From: Actinobacteria bacterium 69-20
Lineage (GTDB): Bacteria; Actinomycetota; Actinomycetes; Mycobacteriales; Nakamurellaceae
Assembly: GCA_001897425.1 (NCBI GenBank)
Contig: MKSW01000027.1
Coordinates: 48,499 to 112,498, forward strand
Length of the DNA: 64,000 nt
Direction: 5' to 3'
The translations under genes were made by a program, and so were the position numbers. Under the pieces are notes generated by a model. The model ran no database searches, had not been told where the DNA came from, and saw only the letters and a list, made by a program, of their open reading frames with translations. Position 1 is the first letter of the stretch. The number at the start of each line of letters is the position of its first letter. Shown here in pieces: positions 8,872 to 17,025 of the stretch.

Positions 8872-9557
8872 TCGGCACACTCGTCGTCGACGACGACTTC
8901 CGGGTTGCCGATGTGCATGCGGGCTACGTGAAGTCGGTGACGGGTTTCACGGTGGTCGGCGTTGCCCAGAGCGCTGCGCAGACGCTGCGGGCCGTCCAGG
9001 ACCGCCGCCCGGACCTGGTGCTGCTGGACCTCTACCTGCCCGACGAGCACGGCCTGGACGTGATGCGACGCCTGGATGAGGTGCCGACCCCGCCGGACGT
9101 CATCGTGGTGTCGGCCGCGCGCGACCTGGCGAGCGTCCGCCGCGCCATGCGGCAGGGCGCGGTCGGCTACGTTGCCAAGCCGTTCGGCTTCGCGTTGTTG
9201 AACGAACGGCTTTGCGCCTACCGCGATCTGCGCCGGCGGGTCGCGGCCCTGTCCACCGAAGGCTCGCAGGCGGCGGAGCAGTCGGACATCGACGCGCTGT
9301 TCGCACTGCTCGGCGGGTCCACCGTCGCACCGGCGCCGAAGGGGCAGTCCGAATCCACCATGCGGCTGGTGCGGGAGGCGGTTCGGCATGCCGCGCCGGA
9401 TATCTCCGCGGTCCAGGTCGCGGATTCCGTCGGGATCAGCCGCACGACGGCCCAGCGCTACCTGGTGTACCTCGCCCGGCACGGCGTGATCGAACTGCGC
9501 CTGCAGTACGGGTCTACCGGGCGGCCGGAGCACCGGTACCGGCCGCGCCAGGGGTGA
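8868..9557 (+). CDS. CitB/DctR-like response regulator
   Basis: Response regulator, 229 aa, partner of the preceding kinase (4-nt overlap). The receiver domain has the acidic pocket VVDDDFRV, the phospho-acceptor aspartate in LVLLDLYLPDEHG (about residue 54), the VVSAARD switch and the lysine in VAKPF. The C-terminal part (about 165-215) is a helix-turn-helix in which ISRTTAQRYLVYL would be the recognition helix, as in CitB/DctR regulators. It probably activates the divergent ABC operon; this is inferred from context only. Confidence 0.88.
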   Translation: MIGTLVVDDDFRVADVHAGYVKSVTGFTVVGVAQSAAQTLRAVQDRRPDLVLLDLYLPDEHGLDVMRRLDEVPTPPDVIVVSAARDLASVRRAMRQGAVGYVAKPFGFALLNERLCAYRDLRRRVAALSTEGSQAAEQSDIDALFALLGGSTVAPAPKGQSESTMRLVREAVRHAAPDISAVQVADSVGISRTTAQRYLVYLARHGVIELRLQYGSTGRPEHRYRPRQG

Positions 9558-9604
9558 CGGTGCGCAGGGCGGGCACCGCGGGTCTGCGGTTGCCCGGGTT
9601 CGCG

Positions 9605-10030
9605 CCGCCCGCTCAGCCCCGCTGGGCCGCGACCAGTGCCCGCCGGGTGAGAACCCTGGTCAGGTGCCGGCGACAATCCTTGTCGGCGTTCATGTCCGCA
9701 GTCGGGTCCGCGTGCGCCAGGGAACCGCCGATGGTGCTGCGGTGCCGGCCTGCGGGTCGCCGACGTGGGACGCCACCAGGCCCAGCAGCGGGGGCGGATT
9801 GCCACACCAGGTCGGGGTGACGAGGTGGGAGTGCCGGGTCAGCGCCCCGACCGCGACGCCCTCCCGGCGAAGGTACCGCAACTCGTCCAGATGCCCGACG
9901 TTCACGAGCAATCCGGGCGGAGCCGGCCTCACCTTCATCATGGGCAGCAGCGAATGGCCGCCCGCCAACAGCTTTGCCTCGTCACCGTACTTGGCGTGTC
10001 CCGCCAGAGGGTACAACAACTCATGCACTG
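9605..10030 (-). pseudogene. decayed CoxM-like FAD-binding subunit gene
   Basis: Read on the minus strand, one frame encodes GDEAKLLAGGHSLLPMMKVR, NVGHLDELRYL, GVAVGALTRHSHL and HVGDPQAG. These are hallmarks of the FAD-binding medium subunit of molybdenum hydroxylases (CoxM/xanthine dehydrogenase family). The frame then shifts, and STIGGSLAHADPTADM continues in another frame. It is joined directly to RRHLTRVLTRRAL, which resembles the family's C-terminus. So there is at least one frameshift and a deletion of roughly half the gene; no partner subunits remain. It lies between the response regulator and the right copy of the direct repeat. Confidence 0.75.
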
Positions 10031-10055
10031 ATCGCCTGCCCCCCGCCGCGCCATC

Positions 10056-10358
10056 CCGGGTTTCGCACCTATCGGCTCCCGGTGACGCGGGAGGCGAGGG
10101 GTTGTCGACGGTGCCACGGCGAACGAGGATTCCTGGTGTCGGCAAGGGACCTCGGGCGGGTGGCTCAGATGCACACGGCAGGCACGGCATCGTGGCGTTT
10201 CGCCCACGACATCGACGAACGTCTTCACGTTGCGCTCTACATCCGCGATGCCCTTGACCTGCCGACAGCTGCCGAGGGAACCCCGCCCCGGCTCGCGAGC
10301 GAAATCCCTGACCGCTCGGGGTTACTCGGTCCCGAAGCGGCGCGGGCGGTGGCCGCCC
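10056..10358 (+). repeat. ~0.3-kb direct repeat, right copy
   Basis: Near-identical to the left copy from 10102 to 10358, with a weaker match from about 10056. Here the repeat continues into the intact unknown gene. The two copies bracket about 6.2 kb carrying the ABC importer, the two-component system and the CoxM relic. Confidence 0.85.
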
Positions 10359-10837
10359 AGTGGCTGTCTTGGTGGCGTGACATAGTCACTGCGATGGCCT
10401 CGGCACAGCGGGGGCGACCGCTCGACGCAGCGGATGTGGACGGCCGGCCGCGGTATTCCGCGGATTGGCATCGGCAGATGATCGATCCGCCGGACTGGAA
10501 CTCGCTCGCGGACCGTCCAGGGCTGCGCGGCGCCGCGAAGGCGCTGTGGACGGATTCTCTTCACTGGTTCGAGCCTGCTCGGCGGCCGTACCTGCCGCCG
10601 TCATGCACCGACGTGTTCCGCTGGGAGTGGGTGCGCGACTGCGCCGAGGGCGCAGCGGCCAGGCACCACGTGAGCCCGGGTGCGATCGACGGCTGCGCCG
10701 AGGTGCTGCTCGTGGAGGGACTCTGGTGGCAGCTCGTCGCGCCCGGTGTGGCGCTGTGCTCGATCGCCGCAGCACGCGACGCGGCCATCGCGCCGGCGAT
10801 CCTCGACGAGATATTTGATTCCTATCTCGCCGGATAG
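10136..10837 (+). CDS. uncharacterised protein, possible toxin partner of the RHH gene
   Basis: A 233-aa soluble protein I do not recognise. It is rich in Trp, Asp and Arg, with no signal peptide, membrane segment or nucleotide-binding motif. Notable stretches are SWRFAHDIDERLH near the N-terminus, QWLSWWRDIVTAM in the middle and VLLVEGLWWQLVAPG near the C-terminus. GTG 10136 has GAGGA upstream at good spacing. The first ~75 codons are duplicated at 3673. A 32-bp gap separates it from a ribbon-helix-helix gene on the same strand, an arrangement often seen in toxin-antitoxin modules. A toxin role is inferred from context alone. Confidence 0.65.
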   Translation: MSARDLGRVAQMHTAGTASWRFAHDIDERLHVALYIRDALDLPTAAEGTPPRLASEIPDRSGLLGPEAARAVAAQWLSWWRDIVTAMASAQRGRPLDAADVDGRPRYSADWHRQMIDPPDWNSLADRPGLRGAAKALWTDSLHWFEPARRPYLPPSCTDVFRWEWVRDCAEGAAARHHVSPGAIDGCAEVLLVEGLWWQLVAPGVALCSIAAARDAAIAPAILDEIFDSYLAG

Positions 10838-10869
10838 CGACTGCACCGCCTTCCGGTCAAGTTCGACTG

Positions 10870-11136
10870 ATGGCACGGAGGAAGACGACGGTGTATATCG
10901 ACGGCGCGCTGTTGCGCGCGACGAAGGTTGCTGCCGCACGCTCCGGGAAGCACGAGTACGAGGTCTTCGAAGACGCGCTCCGCGAACATCTGGGGCTGGC
11001 TGGCGTCGTCGAGCGCATCTGGGCCGGTATCACCCCTGAACAGGCACCCGGTGAGGAAGCCGCCGCACGAATCGCGGCTGAGGAACTCGCGGCCGCACGT
11101 AGTTCGGCGAGCCTCGGCGACGTCACCGCTGGTTAA
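10870..11136 (+). CDS. ribbon-helix-helix protein, antitoxin-like
   Basis: An 88-aa protein whose N-terminal half looks like a CopG/Arc ribbon-helix-helix domain: the beta-strand RRKTTVYIDGALL, then helices ATKVAAARSGKHEYEVFEDALREHLG. The rest is an acidic, alanine-rich tail that could contact a partner. It follows the unknown 233-aa gene in the same direction and overlaps the convergent aminopeptidase gene by 4 nt. It probably binds DNA as a dimer; being an antitoxin is inferred. Confidence 0.65.
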   Translation: MARRKTTVYIDGALLRATKVAAARSGKHEYEVFEDALREHLGLAGVVERIWAGITPEQAPGEEAAARIAAEELAAARSSASLGDVTAG

Positions 11137-12092
11137 CTGGTTGTTGGAATGCTGATCGTCGCTCGCAGCGCGTCAGTGGCTTCGATCGTGCGTTCGGCCA
11201 GGATCGGGCCGCCGTGTCCTTCAGATTCTTCAATATGCAGTGTGCTGCCTGGCCAGCGTTTCCAGAGCCGCCACGGTATTTCTGCTGGACAGCTCACGTC
11301 GAGGCGACCGTGCAGCAGAACCCCGGGGATGCCTTCGAGCTGGTGGATGCGGTCGACGATGCGTAGTTGCCCGGGTAGGAAGCAGTCGTGCGACCAGTAG
11401 TGGGTGACCTGGGTGGCGAAGTTCTCGCGTTGGCGCCGGTCGGGGTGCAGTGGCTCGGTTCCGTGATATGGGCCTAGAGACACATGGATCGTTTCCCAGT
11501 GGTCCCAGAGGTCAGCCGCCCGGGCGCGGACCGACGGGTCCGGGTCGCGTAGAAGTTTTGCGTAACCTTCGGCGGGTCTAAGCGTGCCGGCGTGCTGTGC
11601 GAAATCGTGCCAGACCTCCGGGAACAGCCAGCCGATCTTGTCGGTGATCCAGTCGATCTCTTCTCGGCTGCCTGATGTCACGGCCATGAGCACCACCGCC
11701 GAGCATCGTTCGGGGTGTTCGAGCGCGTACGCGAGGGCGAGGGTACTGCCCCAGGAGATGCCGTGAAGCAGCCACCTTTCGATGCCGAGGTGCTGCCGAA
11801 GGGCTTCGATGTCTTCGATTTGGGCTTGGATCGTGTTGGTGTCCAACATGTTCAGCGCATCGATCGACCACGGTGTGCTACGCCCGCAGCCGCGCTGATC
11901 GAAGCCGATGATGTGGTAACCATTGGGATTGAACTTGCGTCGGTATGCCCCCTGTCCCAGCCCACTTCCCGGGCCGCCATGCAAGTAGAGCGCCGGGCGG
12001 CCGGCAGGGCTGCCTGAGGCTTCCCAGTAGAGGACATTGCCATCTGGCCGATCCAGAAAGCCGTGCCGATACGGCGCTATGGATGGGTACAC
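11133..12092 (-). CDS. pip: prolyl aminopeptidase (proline iminopeptidase)
   Basis: Alpha/beta-hydrolase, 319 aa, that removes N-terminal proline from peptides in the cytoplasm. Family marks are all present: LYLHGGPGSG (oxyanion region), the DQRGCGRS motif, the nucleophile elbow GISWGS (about residue 112), the catalytic aspartate in HGRLDVSCP and the histidine in EGHGG. The length and the SLGPYHG/W-rich cap match the S33 peptidase family. It stands alone between two toxin-antitoxin-like pairs. The ATG at 12092 gives the family's usual N-terminus YPSIAPYRHGFL. Confidence 0.93.
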   Translation of the reverse strand: MYPSIAPYRHGFLDRPDGNVLYWEASGSPAGRPALYLHGGPGSGLGQGAYRRKFNPNGYHIIGFDQRGCGRSTPWSIDALNMLDTNTIQAQIEDIEALRQHLGIERWLLHGISWGSTLALAYALEHPERCSAVVLMAVTSGSREEIDWITDKIGWLFPEVWHDFAQHAGTLRPAEGYAKLLRDPDPSVRARAADLWDHWETIHVSLGPYHGTEPLHPDRRQRENFATQVTHYWSHDCFLPGQLRIVDRIHQLEGIPGVLLHGRLDVSCPAEIPWRLWKRWPGSTLHIEESEGHGGPILAERTIEATDALRATISIPTTS

Positions 12093-12126
12093 CGAACTAG
12101 GGTAGAGCGCCTCAATGAGTGCGCGG

Positions 12127-12453
12127 CTACTGGCGTTGCAGCTCTTCGCGTGCGACGCGCCGTGCGATGGCTTCGACCTCTGCCGTAGACAGGGCGGTGG
12201 GCCGGTGCTCAGCTGCTCCTCTCAGCATCTGCCGTACGACGGCTGAGACAGGGATTCCTTCTCGCGTGGCGCGCTCGCGGAGGTAGCCGTCGAGTTCCTT
12301 GTCGATGCGCAGGTGCATCGGTACGTCGAGTGTCGCTCGGTTTTCCGCTGCCTCCGCCTCCGCGGCTTCGGATTCCTCGTCGGCGACTTCGTCCCGGATT
12401 GCCGCGTGTCGCCGTTGCCGAGCCTCACGCTGCGCATCTGCGGTATCAGCCAT
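12127..12453 (-). CDS. antitoxin-like ribbon-helix-helix protein (module A)
   Basis: A 108-aa acidic protein. The N-terminal half is a charged helix rich in Glu, Ala and Arg (DEVADEESEAAEAEAAE). The C-terminal half carries an RHH-type segment, MHLRIDKELDGYLRERA followed by GIPVSAVVRQMLRG. The ATG at 12453 has a strong ribosome-binding site (GGAAGGAG), so the longer ORF is rejected. It overlaps the upstream toxin-like gene by 8 nt. A related pair lies at 59492-60075 in the same order. Antitoxin and autorepressor roles are inferred. Confidence 0.65.
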   Translation of the reverse strand: MADTADAQREARQRRHAAIRDEVADEESEAAEAEAAENRATLDVPMHLRIDKELDGYLRERATREGIPVSAVVRQMLRGAAEHRPTALSTAEVEAIARRVAREELQRQ

Positions 12454-12757
12454 GACGTTGCTCCTTCCTGTCCAGATACTCGCGGAGGTCCGCGCCGCGG
12501 GTCTTCCACGCGGTGACGCCGGATGCATCCTCCGGATCGATGATCACGGTGACGACGAATCCTGCAGCCTTCGAATATCCGATCAAGCGGACATAAGCGA
12601 CTCGGCTTTTCGGATCCGGGTCGCGCACAATGCTGCCCGGATCCGCAGCGGCTTCGATCGTCCAATCCGGCTCGATATCGGTCGCACCCGGATAGCGAAG
12701 CGATCGGCTGCGGATGTGAGCCGCGTCCTCGTCGTCCCACCACAGATCGACCGGCAC
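12446..12757 (-). CDS. toxin-like protein of an unrecognised TA family (module A)
   Basis: A 103-aa protein that I cannot assign to a named family. Its core, SLRYPGATDIEPDWTIEAA, then VRLIGYSKAAGFVVTVI and GVTAWKTRGADLREYL, is shared with the protein at 59749-60075. The layout (small single domain, alternating strands, conserved WT, IGYS and TAW motifs) recalls BrnT/RelE-like toxins but is not clearly either. GTG 12757 is chosen because homology starts there. A perfect palindrome lies 10 bp upstream. The antitoxin-like gene follows with overlap, so both are made from one mRNA. Confidence 0.6.
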   Translation of the reverse strand: MPVDLWWDDEDAAHIRSRSLRYPGATDIEPDWTIEAAADPGSIVRDPDPKSRVAYVRLIGYSKAAGFVVTVIIDPEDASGVTAWKTRGADLREYLDRKEQRHG

Positions 12758-12766
12758 ATGCTTAAG

Positions 12767-12785
12767 CGTAGCGCAATGCGCTACG
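12767..12785 (-). promoter_or_regulatory. palindromic operator upstream of TA module A
   Basis: CGTAGCGCA-A-TGCGCTACG is a perfect inverted repeat with 9-bp arms and a single central base. It ends 10 bp before the GTG of the toxin-like gene. A symmetric site here fits a dimeric RHH repressor acting on its own operon; binding is inferred. Confidence 0.6.
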
Positions 12786-12808
12786 AGACGAAGCGACCAG
12801 ATCGGCTC

Positions 12809-13168
12809 ATGAGCGTGGCGGGTTCGGCCATTGGCGCGCATGCCGGCATGATCACGGACATGGGCGCGATGGTTGCCAGCGCGAATGGCCCCACGGTCCT
12901 AGCGCTGCCGTGGGGCGAAATGTTGATTTTCGCGGCGGTGAGCCTGCTCGCCTTGGCAGCGGTGGTCTACGTTGTCGTTGCTGCGCTTCGGGGCAGGCTG
13001 CGTCCCGGTCGAGCGTTGTTCGCTGTACTCATCGCGGTTTTCATACCGATCATCGGTGCCGTGCTCGTCGTGTGGATTGTTGCGGCCGAAGCACGCTGCG
13101 GCGAGCTGTCGGCGGACCGGCTCGTGGTTGGCGGTTCCCCGCCACGCGCCCGAGACAGGCCCCGCTGA
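12809..13168 (+). CDS. small two-helix membrane protein, PLDc_N-like
   Basis: Up to 119 aa with two membrane helices: MLIFAAVSLLALAAVVYVVV and ALFAVLIAVFIPIIGAVLVV, joined by a short basic loop (RGRLRPGR). This is the pattern of the PLDc_N (cardiolipin synthase N-terminal-like) membrane domain, here without an enzyme attached. The start is uncertain: ATGs at 12809, 12848, 12860 and 12920 are all in frame and none has a clear ribosome-binding site. The tail after about residue 97 is basic and unlike a known domain. Role unknown. Confidence 0.5.
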   Translation: MSVAGSAIGAHAGMITDMGAMVASANGPTVLALPWGEMLIFAAVSLLALAAVVYVVVAALRGRLRPGRALFAVLIAVFIPIIGAVLVVWIVAAEARCGELSADRLVVGGSPPRARDRPR

Positions 13169-13292
13169 ATGGCCAGAGGCGACGGCCGGACGATCGACGT
13201 GTGCCCGTATTGAACTGACGCTGCGCGTCACACCGTCGCCTCATCGATTCACGGCACGATCGTCATGCGCGACAGGGCGTAGCCTTCGAGCG

Positions 13293-13685
13293 TCACGATC
13301 CTTTGGGAACCGGCAGGACTGTGGGTGGCGGGTGGGCAACGTCGGCCAGTCGACCCAGATCCCCGACGTCGTCGGTGTAGATGACGCTGCCTGGGGCACG
13401 GCTGGCGACCGCGACGACGTAGGCGTCCACCACGTCACTGGTCGCCGTTCGGGCGAGCCACGTACCGATGCGCCGAGCATCACTCTCCGTGAAGCCCTCC
13501 TCGATCCTGCACCCGACCAGGACTCTGGACAGCGTGGTCCGCGGACCACCTCGCCATACCTGCGCAAGGACCGGCGCGGGTACCACGGGCCGGATACGGC
13601 GCTGGAGCATGCGCGTGTGCAACGCCAGCAGGGGCCGCTTGCCGCGTTCGGCAGCGATGAGCGCCCTCGAGTCGTAGACGATCAC
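13293..13685 (-). CDS. VapC-type PIN-domain toxin
   Basis: A 130-aa PIN-domain ribonuclease. Acidic active-site residues lie in the expected places: MIVYDSRALIAAERG at the N-terminus, the pair in DVVDAYVV around residue 85, and TDDVGDLGRL near 105. LHTRMLQRRIRPVVPAPVLAQVWRGG matches the VapC family, which cleaves tRNA or rRNA. It overlaps the upstream antitoxin gene by 4 nt. The C-terminal AHPPPTVLPVPKGS is typical of actinobacterial VapC. Confidence 0.85.
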   Translation of the reverse strand: MIVYDSRALIAAERGKRPLLALHTRMLQRRIRPVVPAPVLAQVWRGGPRTTLSRVLVGCRIEEGFTESDARRIGTWLARTATSDVVDAYVVAVASRAPGSVIYTDDVGDLGRLADVAHPPPTVLPVPKGS

Positions 13686-13924
13686 CTTTCCGCTCGAAGG
13701 GCGCGGTCGAGAGCCTCGTCCGCGGCGGCTAACTCATCGTCGGTGAATGCCCCATGCTCGGCCTGCCACTGGTCCATCGCACGCAGCCCGCGCTGCAACG
13801 CCAAATGTTCGGCCAACGCATCGTTGACCAGTGCCGACAGGCTGGTTCGCTCCCTTCGGGCTGCAGCCTCAGCTTCCTTCCAAACCTCGGGGTCGAACGC
13901 GACCGAGCGCTTCACAGCAACCAT
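13682..13924 (-). CDS. VapB-type antitoxin
   Basis: An 80-aa ribbon-helix-helix antitoxin for the adjoining VapC. The DNA-binding strand and helices are VAVKRSVAFDPEVWKEAEAAA then TSLSALVNDALAEHL. The acidic C-terminus (FTDDELAAADEALDRAL) would block the toxin's active site. The start is placed at the ATG at 13924, nine codons inside the longest frame, where the RHH strand begins. Translationally coupled to vapC by a 4-nt overlap. Confidence 0.8.
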   Translation of the reverse strand: MVAVKRSVAFDPEVWKEAEAAARRERTSLSALVNDALAEHLALQRGLRAMDQWQAEHGAFTDDELAAADEALDRALRAER

Positions 13925-14124
13925 GATCCCGATGGTAGTACCGGCGGTCACACCGCCGACGGGTCCTGTAGATCGGCGTCATCCAGCTCGGCTGTCGCCC
14001 TGCGGCGAACCTCGTCGGGGATCGGCGTCTCGGCGTGCCAGGCGGCCAGCGCCTGCGCCGGCTAGCGGTCCGGCGCCCAGGCAGGGACCGACGAAAGGCC
14101 CTGGCGCGGGCATGGCGCGGCCGG

Positions 14125-14130
14125 GATACT
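14125..14130 (+). promoter_or_regulatory. -10 box GATACT, probable leaderless promoter
   Basis: GATACT ends 6 nt before the ATG of the DUF2157 gene, and no ribosome-binding site lies between. The spacing fits a leaderless transcript; the first T of the consensus is replaced by G. Confidence 0.4.
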
Positions 14131-14136
14131 GCTCCG

Positions 14137-15213
14137 ATGGACAGCGATCTTCCCGACCGCGAGCAGGGCCTACTGGTGGCGGGACTCGACCGGTGGGTCG
14201 CCGCCGGCCTTATGACGGACGACCAGGCCCGCCGGATCGCCGACTGGGAGCGCGATCCGGACCATGCCCCCGCGGCCCCGGCAGCGCCCGCGCCGGTCAT
14301 GTCGCTCGCGGCCGAGGCACTCGCATACGTGGGCGGTGCGGTGGTCATCGCCGCGATCGCCATCGTCGCCTCCGGCTACTGGGATCGGTTGGGGTTCGGA
14401 TCGCACCTGGCGATCCCAGCGGCGGCCACGGTCCTGCTGTTGGCTGCGGGCGCCTCGGTGCCGCGGACGTGGGCGGCCGTCGGCGTGCGCATGCGTGCGG
14501 CCCTGTGGCTCACCGCGCCCGCGGCCCTGTTCGCGCTGCTCGCGGTGATCGGCGAACACGCGCACTGGAGCGGCGACCGCTCGATGCTGTTCGTCTCCGC
14601 GCCGCTGTTCGTGGCCACGGCCGTGCTCTGGTTGATCCACCGCGCCGCCCCACAGCAGATCGCGGCATTCGTCGCGCTCGAACTGCTGGGGGTCGCGGCC
14701 ACCAACATCACCATCGGCCGGTTCGACGCCCTCGCCGGGGCCTCGATGGCCGTGATCGCGATCGCCTGGGGCGCCTGCGCACGCGGTGGCCTGTTGCCGG
14801 GCGGGGGTCGATGGGCGCCGCCGGCGCAGGCGGGTCCCGCCGCCGCGGCCCTGAAACATCAACGAGGGCAACGGCGATGGGGGCTCGGCCTCGGCACCGG
14901 CGGCGCCGCGCTCGGTGGCATCGTGCTGGCCGGGGGTTGGGACACCTCGTGGATGGGCGTGATCCCGATCGTGGTGATCGTCGCGGCCGGGGTGGCGATC
15001 GGCGACCTGCCGGTGCTGATCGTCGCCGCGATCGGGACGGTGATCGTGCTTCCGATGGTCGCCGAGCGCTACACCCAGTCGACCCTCGCGACCGCGGTGG
15101 TGCTCCTCATCGTGGGTGCCGCGATGGTGGCTCTAGCCATCCTGGTGGCGCGCAGACAGACACGTCGTCATACTCGATCCGCCGACGCCGACGCGGCGAT
15201 CTACTCCAGATAG
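14137..15213 (+). CDS. DUF2157 family multi-pass membrane protein
   Basis: A 358-aa integral membrane protein. The N-terminal soluble part, [23 protein letters not shown], is the conserved DUF2157-type helical motif. About ten hydrophobic segments follow, for example [20 protein letters not shown] and [17 protein letters not shown] at the end. The ATG at 14137 is preferred to the ORF-track start because a -10 box lies just before it and the family begins there. Its end overlaps the end of sigA by 13 bp on the opposite strand. Function unknown. Confidence 0.75.
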   Translation: MDSDLPDREQGLLVAGLDRWVAAGLMTDDQARRIADWERDPDHAPAAPAAPAPVMSLAAEALAYVGGAVVIAAIAIVASGYWDRLGFGSHLAIPAAATVLLLAAGASVPRTWAAVGVRMRAALWLTAPAALFALLAVIGEHAHWSGDRSMLFVSAPLFVATAVLWLIHRAAPQQIAAFVALELLGVAATNITIGRFDALAGASMAVIAIAWGACARGGLLPGGGRWAPPAQAGPAAAALKHQRGQRRWGLGLGTGGAALGGIVLAGGWDTSWMGVIPIVVIVAAGVAIGDLPVLIVAAIGTVIVLPMVAERYTQSTLATAVVLLIVGAAMVALAILVARRQTRRHTRSADADAAIYSR

Positions 15214-16880
15214 TCGCGGAGCACCTGGGAGCGGGACGGGTGGCGGAGTTTGGACATGGTCTTGGACTCGATCTGCCGGATCCGCTCGCGGGTGACCCCG
15301 TAGACCTGGCCGATCTCGTCCAGGGTGCGCGGCTGGCCGTCGGTGAGACCGAACCGCAGCCGCACGACGCCCGCCTCGCGCTCGGAGAGGGTCTGCAGCA
15401 CCGACTGCAGCTGGTCCTGTAGCAGGGTGAACGAGACGGCGTCCACGGCCACGACGGCCTCGGAGTCCTCGATGAAGTCGCCGAGCTGCGAGTCGCCCTC
15501 GTCGCCGATGGTCTGGTCCAGGCTGATGGGCTCGCGGGCGTACTGCTGGATCTCCAGCACCTTGTCCGCGGTGATGTCCATTTCCTTGGCCAGCTCGTCC
15601 GGCGTCGGCTCGCGCCCGAGATCCTGCAGCAGCTCGCGCTGGATGCGGCCGAGCTTGTTGATCACCTCGACCATGTGCACGGGGATGCGGATGGTGCGGG
15701 CCTGGTCGGCCATGGCGCGGGTGATGGCCTGCCGGATCCACCAGGTGGCGTAGGTGGAGAACTTGTAACCCTTGGTGTAGTCGAACTTCTCGACCGCGCG
15801 GATCAGGCCGAGGTTGCCCTCCTGGATCAGATCGAGGAAGGCCATGCCGCGGCCGGTGTAGCGCTTGGCGAGGGAGACGACCAGGCGCAGGTTCGCCTCG
15901 AGGAGGTGGTTCTTCGCCCGCTCTCCGTCGCGTTTGACCCAGTTGAGGTCGCGGCGCAGCTGGGTGGTGATCTTCTCGCCGATCTCGGCGATCTGGCGGA
16001 GGCGCTCGACGGCGTACAGCCCGCCCTCGATGCGCTTGGCGAGGCTCACCTCCTCCTCGGCGTTGAGCAGCGCGACCTTGCCGATCTGCTTGAGGTAGGC
16101 GCGCACCGAGTCCGCGGACGCCGTGAGCTCGGCGTCCTTGCGGGCCTGCTTGAGGGCCTCGGACTCCTCGTCGTCGTCCCAGGTGAAGTCTTCACCGGTC
16201 CCGGTGCCGGTCCCAGCGCCGTTCGGCTTCTGTGCGGCGGCAGGCCCGGTCGCCGACGGGGCGACTTCCCCGTCGTCCGCATCGACGTCGTCCACCACAT
16301 CGTCATCCACGGCGTCGACCACATCGTCGGCGGGATCGGTGTCGGGTTCCTCCGCGTCGATATCGCCGTCGGACAGATCCAGATCGACGTCGCCCAGGTC
16401 CGTCTCGTCCAGATCGGCACCGTCGAGGTCTGCGACATCGCCCGTCGCGCGGCCCTTCGCGCCGGCCTTGGTCTCGGCCCGTGCGGACGTGCTGCCGGCG
16501 GACTTCGCGGTGGCGGACTTGCCGCTGCCCGCCGCTGCGGGAGGTTTGGCGGCGGCGGACTTCGCTGCCGGCGACTTCTTCGCGGCGGCCTTCGGCTTGT
16601 CGGCCACAGCGGAGCCGCGAGCAGCGGGGCGCTTCGCCGAATCCACCGCATCCACCGCAGCCGGAGCGTTCGCCGCGCCGGCCGCCGAGCCCGACTTCTG
16701 GGATGCCGCCTTGCCTTTGACGGCTGCGAGCGGTATTGCCGCGGCCCCGTCACCCTGCGGCGACTCCGCGAGATTGTGGGATCTCGGAGTGGTTCGTGTC
16801 GCCGTCGAACGGGAAGATGCTGCTGCCCCTGCCACTGATGCCCTTTCGCTGCCGGATACCGCCCGACCTTCGTACGCCAC
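15201..16880 (-). CDS. sigA: primary RNA polymerase sigma factor
   Basis: Housekeeping sigma-70 factor, 559 aa. Region 1.2 begins at [17 protein letters not shown] (about 255). Region 2 carries [26 protein letters not shown] and [17 protein letters not shown] (promoter melting and -10 recognition). Region 3 includes the [13 protein letters not shown] segment, and region 4 ends with [24 protein letters not shown] for -35 recognition. The first ~250 residues are a low-complexity Ala/Lys then Asp-rich extension, as in other actinobacterial SigA/HrdB. GTG 16880 is the first start in frame, without a good ribosome-binding site, so the true start may lie further in. Downstream of ppgK on the same strand. 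Confidence 0.95.
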   Translation of the reverse strand: MAYEGRAVSGSERASVAGAAASSRSTATRTTPRSHNLAESPQGDGAAAIPLAAVKGKAASQKSGSAAGAANAPAAVDAVDSAKRPAARGSAVADKPKAAAKKSPAAKSAAAKPPAAAGSGKSATAKSAGSTSARAETKAGAKGRATGDVADLDGADLDETDLGDVDLDLSDGDIDAEEPDTDPADDVVDAVDDDVVDDVDADDGEVAPSATGPAAAQKPNGAGTGTGTGEDFTWDDDEESEALKQARKDAELTASADSVRAYLKQIGKVALLNAEEEVSLAKRIEGGLYAVERLRQIAEIGEKITTQLRRDLNWVKRDGERAKNHLLEANLRLVVSLAKRYTGRGMAFLDLIQEGNLGLIRAVEKFDYTKGYKFSTYATWWIRQAITRAMADQARTIRIPVHMVEVINKLGRIQRELLQDLGREPTPDELAKEMDITADKVLEIQQYAREPISLDQTIGDEGDSQLGDFIEDSEAVVAVDAVSFTLLQDQLQSVLQTLSEREAGVVRLRFGLTDGQPRTLDEIGQVYGVTRERIRQIESKTMSKLRHPSRSQVLRDYLE

Positions 16881-16991
16881 CGACCCCGCAGGGGCGATGG
16901 CCGACGGTGTGGCCCGCTGTTACTGATTCGCTGATGCTCGATGGTGTTTCATGGTGCTGACCCGATCGACCGACCGGATGGCGGCCGTTCC

Positions 16992-16997
16992 AGTGTA
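16992..16997 (-). promoter_or_regulatory. candidate sigA -10 box TACACT
   Basis: TACACT on the minus strand fits TANNNT and lies about 110 bp before the sigA start, in the 145-bp gap after ppgK. No convincing -35 was found. It would give sigA its own promoter besides readthrough from ppgK. Confidence 0.3.
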
Positions 16998-17025
16998 ACG
17001 GCGCCGAAGCGCATCCGCGGCCCGA

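Noticed and set aside
13241-15422. Long plus-strand ORF 12972-15422 and similar very long frames opposite real genes
   Set aside because: They run antisense or out of frame through VapBC, DUF2157 and sigA and have arginine/glycine-rich shadow composition without domains.
16919-16951. Ten-codon upstream ORF (MKHHRASANQ) before sigA
   Set aside because: It lacks a convincing ribosome-binding site and short ORFs of this size are expected by chance.
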